NCBI GenBank assembly: GCA_964371555.1
Contig: CAYJMQ010000045.1
Coordinates: 1-15,373 of the forward strand
Reading direction: 5' to 3'
DNA length: 15,373 nucleotides
Source: CAYJMQ01 sp964371555
GTDB lineage: Bacteria > Bdellovibrionota > JACOXK01 > 2-02-FULL-40-11
Positions 1-7,386 of the stretch are shown piece after piece (position 1 is the first letter of the stretch; every line of letters starts with the position of its first letter). Both the position numbers and the translations under genes were made by a program. Under the pieces are notes generated by a model. It saw nothing but the letters and a program-made list of their open reading frames with translations, had not been told where the DNA came from and did not search any database.

Positions 1-18
1 CGCAATTCCATATAAACT

Positions 19-101
19 TGGAGAGGAGAGGATTCGAACCTCTGAAGGCATAAGCCGGCAGATTTACAGTCTGCTCCCATTGGCCGCTCGGGCACCTCTC
101 C
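19..101 (-). tRNA. tRNA-Tyr (anticodon GUA)
   Basis: The minus strand folds as a class II tRNA with a long variable arm. The 7-bp acceptor stem pairs 95-101 with 20-26. The anticodon stem GCAGA/TCTGC encloses loop CTGTAAA, giving anticodon GTA (plus-strand TAC at 65-67). A T arm with the GGTTCGAATCC motif is present. The discriminator base is A and CCA is not encoded. It lies 20 nt downstream of tRNA-Thr and is probably cotranscribed with it. The long variable arm together with the GUA anticodon is diagnostic for bacterial tRNA-Tyr. Confidence 0.97.
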
Positions 102-121
102 TAAATCTTTCAGTTAAAATC

Positions 122-194
122 AGCTGGCGATGGGACTCGAACCCGCAACCTGCTGATTACAAATCAGCTGCTCTACCAATTGAGCTACGCCAGC
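122..194 (-). tRNA. tRNA-Thr (anticodon UGU)
   Basis: The minus strand gives a standard class I cloverleaf. The acceptor GCTGGCG (194-188) pairs with CGCCAGC (129-123). The D arm reads TAGCTCAATTGGTAGAGCA. The anticodon stem GCTGA/TCAGC has loop TTTGTAA, anticodon TGT (plus-strand ACA at 159-161). The T arm carries GGTTCGAGTCC. CCA is not encoded. This is the first gene of a tRNA block behind rlmB. The same arrangement precedes tRNA-Gly, tRNA-Thr and tuf in many bacteria, which would lie outside the left edge. Confidence 0.97.
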
Positions 195-197
195 ATC

Positions 198-233
198 GAT
201 CCTGATTATACTCGCCCGACCTAAACCCAAGCA
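198..233 (-). promoter_or_regulatory. Probable sigma-70 promoter of the tRNA-Thr/tRNA-Tyr unit
   Basis: A perfect -10 hexamer TATAAT lies on the minus strand at 210-205. Its likely start site near 198 leaves only a few nucleotides of leader before the tRNA-Thr 5' end at 194, as expected for a stable RNA promoter. The -35 is weak: TGCTTG at 233-228 gives a 17-bp spacer but matches the consensus poorly. The call rests on the -10 and its position. Confidence 0.6.
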
Positions 234-279
234 CACTATTCAGACTGATTTGAAAAAGCAAGATTTTTTTTAAGCCACA

Positions 280-304
280 CCTTTATTTGCGTGGCAAATA
301 AAGG
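280..304 (-). repeat. Inverted repeat downstream of rlmB
   Basis: A perfect 10-bp inverted repeat, CCTTTATTTG / CAAATAAAGG, has a 5-nt loop (290-294). It begins about 28 nt after the rlmB stop codon. On the minus strand it is not followed by a U-tract (GTGTGGCTTAAAAAAAA follows), so it is not a classical intrinsic terminator. A competing 5-bp pairing, GCCAC (274-278) with GTGGC (291-295), overlaps it. It may mark the mRNA 3' end or protect it from decay, ahead of the tRNA promoter. Confidence 0.5.
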
Positions 305-332
305 CGCAATAAGAATGAGGTGAGAAGTGAAA

Positions 333-1085
333 CTATTTTCGCTGCCTTACGACTTCAAACAGAGCAATGCCGCCAGCGACAGATGCATTCAGAGAGTCTA
401 GGGGACCGGGCATCGGAATTCTGGCCAACACATCACATTGCGCCGCTACCCCTTTTTTCAAACCACGCTCTTCATTCCCGATGACAAGGGCAGTACGCCC
501 AAAACAATCAGTTTCAAAAATTGACATCGAAGCATCTGCTGAAAGACCGATGACAAAAAATCCCCTCTTTTTAAGAAAATCCAAAGCCTGGGAAACATTG
601 TTCACCTGGCAAATAGAAAGATGCTCTGTCCCGCCGGCCGATACCTTAACAACCGTCGCTGTCACCTGCGCTGAACCATGTTTGGGAATGACAACCGCGT
701 GAGCCTTCGCGCAGGCGGAAGATCGAATAAGCGCCCCCAGATTATGAGGATCATGAATCTCGTCAAGTACCAAAATAAAACTGTCTCCTCCCCCTTTCTC
801 AATTCTCTCCACAACTTGAGAAAGTGACGGATAACGCCGCTCTTTCACATCTGCAAAAACCGCCTGATGGACAGGATCTGATTCTCTTGGAATTTTTCGA
901 AGCCATCCCCGGAGCGATGAATCATTTAGATAAGAAATTGAAATCCGATTTCTTTTGCAGAGATCCAAAATCGGCTCGATATTCTTTGAGGTTCTCTCCT
1001 TCATTACCGCCACTTGAAAGACCTCGTTTGGTCTTATTTTTAAAATTTCATGTATTGCATGAACGCCAAAAAGGATTTCAGACAT
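333..1085 (-). CDS. rlmB: 23S rRNA 2'-O-methyltransferase, RlmB/TrmH family (SPOUT)
   Basis: This is a 250-aa member of the SpoU/TrmH class of knotted (SPOUT) methyltransferases. RlmB uses S-adenosylmethionine to methylate the 2'-OH of a guanosine in the 23S peptidyl-transferase loop (Gm2251 in E. coli). The N-terminal substrate-binding domain (about 1-78) starts with the typical FGVHAIHEIL. The catalytic domain shows motif 1 DPHNLGALIRSS (112-123), motif 2 LVIGNEERGLKKG (200-212) and motif 3 IPMPGPLDSLNASVAGG (223-239). N115, R121, E206 and N233 match the conserved positions. Length is normal. The ATG at 1085 follows the pyrF stop by 5 nt and has a GGAGG ribosome site inside the pyrF end, so it is the last gene of the lpxC run. 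Family assignment is firm; the exact rRNA target is inferred, since a tRNA-methylating paralogue is possible. Confidence 0.93.
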   Translation of the reverse strand: MSEILFGVHAIHEILKIRPNEVFQVAVMKERTSKNIEPILDLCKRNRISISYLNDSSLRGWLRKIPRESDPVHQAVFADVKERRYPSLSQVVERIEKGGGDSFILVLDEIHDPHNLGALIRSSACAKAHAVVIPKHGSAQVTATVVKVSAGGTEHLSICQVNNVSQALDFLKKRGFFVIGLSADASMSIFETDCFGRTALVIGNEERGLKKGVAAQCDVLARIPMPGPLDSLNASVAGGIALFEVVRQRK

Positions 1086-1090
1086 CAGCC

Positions 1091-1804
1091 CTAGCCCTCC
1101 TCGAAGAGCGCTTTCAGGCGCTCGAGGGGGTTTTCAGACTGAAATAAAGACCGCCCAATAACAAGATAATCCGAACCCTCTTTCAACGCCGCCTCCACAG
1201 TCGCAACACGTTTCTGATCATCCTTTAATACTTCTCCCAGACGAATTCCGGGAGTTATCGCAACAAAGTCTTTGCCTATCTCTCTTTTAATCGCCGCCAC
1301 ATCCGAAACAGCACAGACAACACCATCAAGACCCGCTTTTTTTGCCAGCCTCGCGTAATGAACCACAAGCTCCTGAACAGGGGTATTGATTTTTAATTCC
1401 AAGAGAGATGAATCTGTAAGACTTGTCAAAACAGTCACTCCAATCAATAACGGTTCGCCAAAGAGAGTCGGCCCCTTTTTGTGAAATTGATCGACTGCCT
1501 CCCTCGCAGCCTTCATCATTTCCATACCGCCTGACACATGAACATTCATCATGAATGGCCGAAGTTCCATGGCAGAGCGCGTCGCTTGAAAAACAGTATT
1601 TGGAATATCATGAAACTTAAGGTCTAAAAAAACCTCTCCACCCGCTTCTTGAATATCACGGACAATCTTTGGTCCTTCTCTCGTAAAGAGCTGCTTTCCA
1701 ACTTTAAAATACCTCACTGTGGGAATAAGTCGTTTCACATGAGCAAGGGCTTCACGACCGGAGGGGAAATCAAGCGCGATGATTAATTTTTTTGAACAAT
1801 TCAT
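1091..1804 (-). CDS. pyrF: Orotidine 5'-phosphate decarboxylase
   Basis: A 237-aa cytosolic TIM-barrel enzyme that decarboxylates OMP to UMP, the last step of de novo pyrimidine synthesis. The signature is complete: ALDF with D12, K34 in YFKVG, the catalytic D-x-K-x-x-D tetrad DLKFHDIP (D61, K63, D66), the phosphate-gripping PGIR (185-188) and VIGRSL (215-220). Length is typical of the bacterial short (type 1) family. The ATG at 1804 lies inside proS, an overlap of 35 nt, and no good Shine-Dalgarno sequence is visible, so translational coupling to proS is likely. It lies between proS and rlmB with no other pyr gene nearby, so clustering gives no pathway information. Confidence 0.97.
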   Translation of the reverse strand: MNCSKKLIIALDFPSGREALAHVKRLIPTVRYFKVGKQLFTREGPKIVRDIQEAGGEVFLDLKFHDIPNTVFQATRSAMELRPFMMNVHVSGGMEMMKAAREAVDQFHKKGPTLFGEPLLIGVTVLTSLTDSSLLELKINTPVQELVVHYARLAKKAGLDGVVCAVSDVAAIKREIGKDFVAITPGIRLGEVLKDDQKRVATVEAALKEGSDYLVIGRSLFQSENPLERLKALFEEG

Positions 1805-3059
1805 CCCGAATTTTTAATACCTGATCGACTGCGGCGGGGATCGCAATCATCTTTTCTTCTTTTTCTGATCTAAGTTTTATCCCAACCGATTTTTTTGAAA
1901 TCCCTTTTTGGCCTACTGCCACGCGAATCGGAATCCCAATCAAATCGATATCATTAAATTTAACGCCGGCGCTCTCCTCTTTATCATGAAAAAGCGCTTC
2001 GACATTCTTTTCGAGAAGCCTTTGATACACCTCTTCGGAGACTTTGACAACCTCCGGATCAGACATATTGAGTGGAATAATAGCCACTTCAAACGGCGCA
2101 AGGGGAATGGGCCAGAGAATACCATTTTCATCATGATGCTGTTCAATCGCAGCCGCCATTGTTCTTCCGATACCAATTCCATAACACCCCATCTCAAAAT
2201 GAAGCTGCCTGCCATTCGTATCCAAAAAAGTTGCCCCCAAGGCCTCACTGTATTTCTTTCCAAGGAAAAAAATATGCCCCACTTCAATCCCACGACTGCT
2301 TTTTAATTTTCCTTTGTGACAGGCGGGACAAAGATCCCCTTCTTTTTTCTGAACGAACGTCGCATTTGCCGAAAACCTGCAATCGGCACACGAAAGAATC
2401 TCGTCTTCGCCCGATTTCGCGAGGACCTGAAATTCATGAGAAGCAGCCCCCCCCATTTTCCCCGTATCTGCCGAAACCGCTCTAAACTCGAAACCGCAGC
2501 GGGTAAAAATCCGCTCGTATGTTTGATACATCACCTCATATTCTCTCAATGCGTCATCTTTTGACGCATGAAAACTGTACGCGTCTTTCATTAAAAATTC
2601 CCTGCCGCGCATCAGCCCAAAACGGGGTCTTAGCTCATCCCGGAACTTTGTCTGAATCTGATAGAGATTGACCGGTAACTGTTTATAAGAACGGATGAAG
2701 TGCCTGGCAATATCGGTAATCACTTCCTCATGAGTCGGCCCCAGACAAAATTGGCGATTGTTTCTGTCTTTGAGCCGAGCCAACTCCTCACCCATTTCAT
2801 CCCACCTCCCACTCTCCTGCCAAAGTTCAGCCGGCTGGAGCATCGGCATGAGGATCTCTATCCCGCCTGACTGATTCATCTCCTCGCGGATAATGTTTTC
2901 AACTTTTTTAATCACACGATATCCCAGCGGAAGATAAGTAAAAATCCCCGCGGCTACCTTTTTGATCATTCCGGCCCGAAGCATCAGCCGATGAGAAATG
3001 ACTTCGGCATCACCGGGAATCTCTCTCAATGTCGGAAGAAGATATCTGGATAATCTCAT
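1770..3059 (-). CDS. proS: Prolyl-tRNA synthetase, compact form lacking the INS editing domain
   Basis: A 429-aa class II aminoacyl-tRNA synthetase that charges tRNA-Pro with proline. Motif 2 is clear around FRDELRPRFG (139-148) and GREFLMKDAYSF (152-163). Motif 3 is GCYGIGIGRTMAAAIEQ (291-307), and the C-terminal anticodon-binding domain runs from about 322 to 425. Common bacterial ProRS is about 570 aa because an editing insertion of roughly 180 aa sits between motifs 2 and 3. Here that span is a short linker with two Cys pairs, C224/C227 and C244/C247, that could bind zinc. The protein runs from SHEFQVL through this linker to RGIEVGHIF, so the gap is clean and in frame rather than a frameshift. 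Known alphaproteobacterial ProRS are also short. The ATG overlaps the ispG stop by 4 nt (ATGA) and has an AGGGG ribosome site. Confidence 0.96.
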   Translation of the reverse strand: MRLSRYLLPTLREIPGDAEVISHRLMLRAGMIKKVAAGIFTYLPLGYRVIKKVENIIREEMNQSGGIEILMPMLQPAELWQESGRWDEMGEELARLKDRNNRQFCLGPTHEEVITDIARHFIRSYKQLPVNLYQIQTKFRDELRPRFGLMRGREFLMKDAYSFHASKDDALREYEVMYQTYERIFTRCGFEFRAVSADTGKMGGAASHEFQVLAKSGEDEILSCADCRFSANATFVQKKEGDLCPACHKGKLKSSRGIEVGHIFFLGKKYSEALGATFLDTNGRQLHFEMGCYGIGIGRTMAAAIEQHHDENGILWPIPLAPFEVAIIPLNMSDPEVVKVSEEVYQRLLEKNVEALFHDKEESAGVKFNDIDLIGIPIRVAVGQKGISKKSVGIKLRSEKEEKMIAIPAAVDQVLKIRDELFKKINHRA

Positions 3060-4123
3060 GGAGTCCCCTTCTCCATTTCCTGAACCTTATCCATTAATGT
3101 TTGAAAAAGATCGGCTTCCGGAACTTTTTTAACCGTTTTGCCATCGAGGTATAAAAGCCCTTCTTTTTTCCCCCCCGCAATTCCGACATGCGCGTCCCGG
3201 GCTTCGCCAGGGCCATTCACAGCGCACCCCATCACCGCAATTTTGAGCGGCTTTTTGATATGTGAAACCGCCTTCTCGACACGGTTCGCAAGCTCGATGA
3301 CATCGATCTCAGCCCGCGCGCAGGAGGGGCATGCAATGACCTCGGGACCAAAATTCCTAAGCCCCAATGCCTTTAAGATTTCCCGCGCCGTCTTAATTTC
3401 TTCGCGGGAATCAGCGGTCAGAGAAACCCGGATCGTATCGCCAATTCCATCTGCAAGCAATGCCCCGAGGGCAATAGCCGATTTAATCGATCCCGCAAAT
3501 ACGGGCCCCGCCTCGGTTACCCCCAGATGGAGCGGATAATCGACCGCCTTGGCCAATTTTCGATATCCCTCAATCGTGGTGCGAACATCTGACGATTTGA
3601 GAGAAATCTTAAAATTCGTATATTTTTCTTTTTCAAAAAAATCGACATGACGGATCGCGCTTTCAACCAGCGCATCGGTCGAAGGGTAACCATATTTTTT
3701 AAGAAGATCCCGTTCCAAAGAGCCGCTGTTGACGCCGATCCGGATCACCGTATTCCTTTTTCTGGCGGCACGAATGACAGCACGCACCCTTTCTTTGGAG
3801 CCAATATTGCCGGGATTAATTCTTACGCCCTGAACGCCCGCCTCAACCGATCCGATAGCCAACCGATGATCAAAATGAATATCCGCAATCAGGGGAATCG
3901 AAATTTGTTTGAGAATGGATGGAATCGCCTCAAGCGATCTTGCGTCGGGCACACTCACACGAATGACTTCACAGCCAACTTCTTCGAGTCCCCGAATTTC
4001 AGATACCGTCTTTTTGACATCATATGTTGGAGAAATCGTCATCGACTGGATAACAACAGGCGCCCCCCCTCCGATTTCAACATTGCCCAAAACAATTTTT
4101 CTTTTAGATCGGGGACTTGCCAT
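3056..4123 (-). CDS. ispG: 4-hydroxy-3-methylbut-2-enyl diphosphate synthase (IspG/GcpE)
   Basis: A 355-aa iron-sulfur enzyme of the MEP pathway that reductively converts MEcPP to HMBPP for isoprenoid (quinone, undecaprenol) synthesis. The N-terminal TIM barrel has QSMT (26-29) and RINPGNIG (101-108). The C-terminal cluster domain has CPSCAR (C265, C268) and MGCAVNGPGEA (C300, E307), the three cysteines and glutamate that hold the 4Fe-4S cluster. This is the two-domain bacterial form without the plant/Chlamydia insert. The start is set at the ATG at 4123, with AGG 7 nt upstream. An in-frame GTG at 4129 overlaps the ntrX stop but has no room for a ribosome site. It couples to proS through a 4-nt overlap. 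Confidence 0.97.
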   Translation of the reverse strand: MASPRSKRKIVLGNVEIGGGAPVVIQSMTISPTYDVKKTVSEIRGLEEVGCEVIRVSVPDARSLEAIPSILKQISIPLIADIHFDHRLAIGSVEAGVQGVRINPGNIGSKERVRAVIRAARKRNTVIRIGVNSGSLERDLLKKYGYPSTDALVESAIRHVDFFEKEKYTNFKISLKSSDVRTTIEGYRKLAKAVDYPLHLGVTEAGPVFAGSIKSAIALGALLADGIGDTIRVSLTADSREEIKTAREILKALGLRNFGPEVIACPSCARAEIDVIELANRVEKAVSHIKKPLKIAVMGCAVNGPGEARDAHVGIAGGKKEGLLYLDGKTVKKVPEADLFQTLMDKVQEMEKGTP

Positions 4124-4125
4124 GC

Positions 4126-5469
4126 TCACACCTCAATTTGATACGCCTTAATTTTCCGATGAAGATTCGTCCGCTCCATGCCAATCGCGCGGGCTGTTTT
4201 TGAGATACTGCCATCAAATTCCTGAAGTTTTTTGATCAAATACTCTTTTTCAAATTTTATTCTGGCCTGCCTGAAATCGTTATCTTCATCCAGATTCTCT
4301 TCGCTCGATTCCCTGAGAGACATTGGGATATCTTCAACATGTATCTCATCTGACGGCGTCATAATAAAAAGCCTCTCAATCACATTTTTAAGTTCCCGCA
4401 CATTGCCGGGCCAATCATAATACTTAAGAATTTCCATTGCCTCTTGTGAAACCCGTTTTGGCTTTTTACCATTTTCCCGGGCAATTTTCTCCAAAAAATA
4501 ATTTGCAAGATGCGGGATTTCCGCTTTTCGTTCGCGAAGGGCTGGAACATGAAAGGGAATGACATTGAGCCGATAATAGAGGTCTTCCCGAAAACACCCT
4601 CTCTCAATTTCTTTCGGAAGATCTTTGTTGGTCGCCACAATGACACGAACATCCACCTCATAGGTTACCGTCCCCCCAACCCGTTCAAATTTTTTTTCCT
4701 GAAGCACACGAAGGATCTTGGCCTGTGTCTTCAAACTCATATCCCCAATCTCGTCCAGGAAAAGGGTTCCCTGATCGGCCAGTTCAAATTTGCCGCGACG
4801 GGGGGAGGTGGCGCCTGTAAATGCCCCCTTTTCGTGTCCAAAGAGCTCAGACTCGATTAACTCTTCGGGAATAGCCGCGCAGTTTACAGCGACAAAAGGT
4901 TTTGTCTGACGTTTGCTCTGCTCATGGATGCTTCGCGCGACAAGCTCTTTTCCGGTTCCATTTTCGCCTGTGATTAAAATCCAGCTATTCGTTGGCGCAA
5001 CAATCTTCATCTGTTCTTTCAGCGCCCGCATTTTAAGATCATGCACAATCATCATGTGAAGTTTATTCACCTCTTGGCGCAGCAGCTTATTTTCTTCCTG
5101 CAGGCGGTTTGCGGACAAAAGATTTTTAATGACAAGAGAGAGCTTTTCAAGTGAAAGCGGTTTTTCAATGAAATCATAGGCCCCGAGCTTTGTCGCTTTT
5201 ACCGCGGTCTCAATCGTTCCATGTCCTGACATCACAATCACGGAGTTGTTAAGACCCAGCGGCTGCAATTTCTTTAAAACCTCCATCCCATCCACTTGAG
5301 GCAGCCAGACATCGAGAAGGATCAGATCCGGACGTTCTTTTTCAACAGATAAAATCGCGGTCGTTCCATCTGAAGCTTCTGAAACACGGTACCCTTCTTC
5401 TTCAAGCGCTGAACGAAGAGTCCTTCGAATATTCTGCTCGTCATCAACGATTAAGATGTGGGCGTTCAT
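4126..5469 (-). CDS. ntrX: Sigma-54-dependent response regulator, NtrX/NtrC type
   Basis: A 447-aa bacterial enhancer-binding protein. Residues 1-120 are a receiver domain with acidic pair D9/D10, phospho-acceptor D53 (LLDVWLP) and K103 (EKP). A coiled linker follows at 120-140. The AAA+ domain has Walker A GENGTGKE (168-175), the sigma-54 contact loop GAFTGA (215-220) and Walker B GTLFLDEIGD (234-243). A Fis-type helix-turn-helix (about 418-443) ends the protein. An intact GAFTGA predicts true sigma-54 activation, unlike some alphaproteobacterial NtrX that have lost it. The start is taken at ATG 5469; an in-frame TTG at 5487 is possible. It overlaps the kinase gene by 26 nt, and the stop is 2 nt from ispG, so both genes are coupled to it. 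The NtrX name rests on its NtrY-like partner; the target genes are unknown. Confidence 0.88.
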   Translation of the reverse strand: MNAHILIVDDEQNIRRTLRSALEEEGYRVSEASDGTTAILSVEKERPDLILLDVWLPQVDGMEVLKKLQPLGLNNSVIVMSGHGTIETAVKATKLGAYDFIEKPLSLEKLSLVIKNLLSANRLQEENKLLRQEVNKLHMMIVHDLKMRALKEQMKIVAPTNSWILITGENGTGKELVARSIHEQSKRQTKPFVAVNCAAIPEELIESELFGHEKGAFTGATSPRRGKFELADQGTLFLDEIGDMSLKTQAKILRVLQEKKFERVGGTVTYEVDVRVIVATNKDLPKEIERGCFREDLYYRLNVIPFHVPALRERKAEIPHLANYFLEKIARENGKKPKRVSQEAMEILKYYDWPGNVRELKNVIERLFIMTPSDEIHVEDIPMSLRESSEENLDEDNDFRQARIKFEKEYLIKKLQEFDGSISKTARAIGMERTNLHRKIKAYQIEV

Positions 5470-7330
5470 CGAAATAAACCGATTCAATCATTTTTGGATG
5501 GATGGGGAGGTCAATAATAAATTTTGTCCCTTTTGGGTGATTGTCAATAACACGAACATATCCCTGATGGTCTGAGATAATCTTTCTCACAATCGTCAAC
5601 CCAAGTCCAGTTCCCCCTTTTTTTGTTGAAAAGTTAGGATCAAAAACCCTCGACTTTATTCCATCTGAAATTCCTGATCCAGTATCCGATACTTCAAGGA
5701 TAACCGATTGTAAAGCCGGATTGTATGCGGCTGCAATAACAATTCTCCCCTCCCCCGACATGGCTGACACCGCGTTATCGAGAAGGTTAATGAAAACACG
5801 CTTTATTTGATCGCGATCAAGCTCGAGTAATGGCAGATCCCGATCGATCTTTATCTCAAAAGTAATACGCCTGTGCGCTTCCTGATAAACAGCCATTGCC
5901 TCCTTTACAATAGGACTCAATTGAGACGGCCTTAAATTGACTTGCGGAAGTTTCGCAAAATTTGAAAATTCATCGACCAATTCTTTGAGTTCGTCAACCT
6001 GCGTAATGATCATTTGCGTGCATTCATCAAATACGGGATCTGTGGAAGAAAGATATTTTCGCCGCAGTCTCTGGGCTGAAAGCTTGATCGGGGTCAGCGG
6101 ATTTTTGATTTCGTGCGCGACACGCCTGGCGACTTCCCTCCAGGCTGCCGCGCGCTCAGCTTTTGCAAGCTTGCGATTCCCCTCTTTTAAATCGCCTGCC
6201 ATCTTATTGAAAGAACGCACCAGAATCGCAAGCTCATCATCGGCAGGGGCAGGATAATCGATCTGGACATCAAGGTTCCCCTGCGCGATCTGTTGTGTTC
6301 CCTCCACCAAATTTTGAATCGGCGTCGAGAGTTCCCTCGCCAGATGGAAACCAAACCAGACGGCGGTAAAAAGAATCAAAAGCGTCATTAAAAGAAGGAT
6401 CGTAATATAAATAGTTCTTAAGGAGCGCTTAATCGGTTTAATTTCCCGATATTCATGAAACGTGCTGTCTATTTTCGATATTTTCTCCGTAATAGCCGGC
6501 GGAACATAAGAGCTGATAACCAAAGCCGCCACAATATCCTGTCGCTCCAGATGATAAACCGGCATCACGCATCGAACCAAATCCCCGCCCGCAAAGGGCT
6601 GAATTTTGGAGGCTTGTCTCCCGGAAAATCCCTCCTTTAAAAACGACTCTTCCAGCGGGGGGAGATCTTCTTGTTGTTTGAGCCGGGAACCGTAGAATGC
6701 AATCCCATCTTCTTCGAGATCCAAAAAAATCTCAATCGCATCGAAGGCATACTCTTTCTGAAGTTCATGGACAACTTCGCGAAGCAACTCCTGGTTGTTT
6801 TTTACAAAAAGCTGCCTCTTTGAAATATCCCGACTGATTTTTTCTCCAAGAATAAATCCCCTCTCCCTGAGATCCTGATAATAAAAATTATTCACCTCGA
6901 GCGCGTGCTGGAGCGAGTTGGTAAGCTCTGAACTAAACCATTTTCCGAAACTATTGTTGATATAAAACGCGGAAACCGTAAAAAGAAGCACCGTGGGAAT
7001 CAAGGTAAATCCAACAAAAACCACAACAAGCTTTGTCTTTAATTTTGAACCGAGAATATTATCTTTTCTTTCCCAAAAAAGCTTGACAACGTTTCTAAAA
7101 ACCAAAAAAACCAGGAGACCAATGAGGATAATGTTAAGATTCATGAGCGCAAAAAAGAGAATACTATTGATAAACGGAAGTTTTTGACTCAGCCCCGCCA
7201 GATAGACCTGAAGATAGGTAAGGGCCGCAAAAAGGAGCGCGACAATGACAATGAGAACTCGTTCACGCTTGCGGCGTCTCGCTTCTTTGCGTTTATAGCG
7301 CCAGATAGACCTATCGATGACTTCTTTCAT
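5444..7330 (-). CDS. ntrY: Membrane sensor histidine kinase, NtrY-like
   Basis: A 628-aa inner-membrane kinase, likely partner of the adjacent ntrX product. Three N-terminal membrane segments (about 25-44, 53-79, 101-123) are followed by an extracytoplasmic sensor region (124-306), a fourth segment (307-329), HAMP (330-383), a DHp domain with H406 in RRVAHEIKNPLTPIKLSAQR, and an ATPase domain. The ATPase domain has the N box NLLDNA (515-520), DTGSG (549-553), FDPNFSTK (563-570) and GGTGLGL (572-578). The sequence around the histidine is typical of NtrY. The PAS domain many NtrY proteins carry between HAMP and DHp is absent; HAMP runs straight into the DHp helix. The start is uncertain: ATG 7330 is chosen, and TTG 7369 (13 residues longer) also fits, but neither has a clear ribosome site. 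The gene lies 56 nt behind lpxC. Confidence 0.87.
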   Translation of the reverse strand: MKEVIDRSIWRYKRKEARRRKRERVLIVIVALLFAALTYLQVYLAGLSQKLPFINSILFFALMNLNIILIGLLVFLVFRNVVKLFWERKDNILGSKLKTKLVVVFVGFTLIPTVLLFTVSAFYINNSFGKWFSSELTNSLQHALEVNNFYYQDLRERGFILGEKISRDISKRQLFVKNNQELLREVVHELQKEYAFDAIEIFLDLEEDGIAFYGSRLKQQEDLPPLEESFLKEGFSGRQASKIQPFAGGDLVRCVMPVYHLERQDIVAALVISSYVPPAITEKISKIDSTFHEYREIKPIKRSLRTIYITILLLMTLLILFTAVWFGFHLARELSTPIQNLVEGTQQIAQGNLDVQIDYPAPADDELAILVRSFNKMAGDLKEGNRKLAKAERAAAWREVARRVAHEIKNPLTPIKLSAQRLRRKYLSSTDPVFDECTQMIITQVDELKELVDEFSNFAKLPQVNLRPSQLSPIVKEAMAVYQEAHRRITFEIKIDRDLPLLELDRDQIKRVFINLLDNAVSAMSGEGRIVIAAAYNPALQSVILEVSDTGSGISDGIKSRVFDPNFSTKKGGTGLGLTIVRKIISDHQGYVRVIDNHPKGTKFIIDLPIHPKMIESVYFDERPHLNR

Positions 7331-7386
7331 GAATGAATAATCGCTAGCATGGAAGATGATGCCTTTCAAGCCGCGGCGCGACTATT

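Noticed and set aside
367..702. Plus-strand open reading frames such as 367-702, 824-1147, 3138-3539, 3647-4141, 7843-8250 and 12338-12751
   Set aside because: Each lies antisense to a well-recognised minus-strand gene. They show no family motif or ribosome site and low-complexity or biased composition, so they are shadows.
4124..4129. GTG start for ispG at 4129 overlapping the ntrX stop
   Set aside because: The GAGGT sequence is only 1 nt from this codon, but is well spaced for the ATG at 4123.
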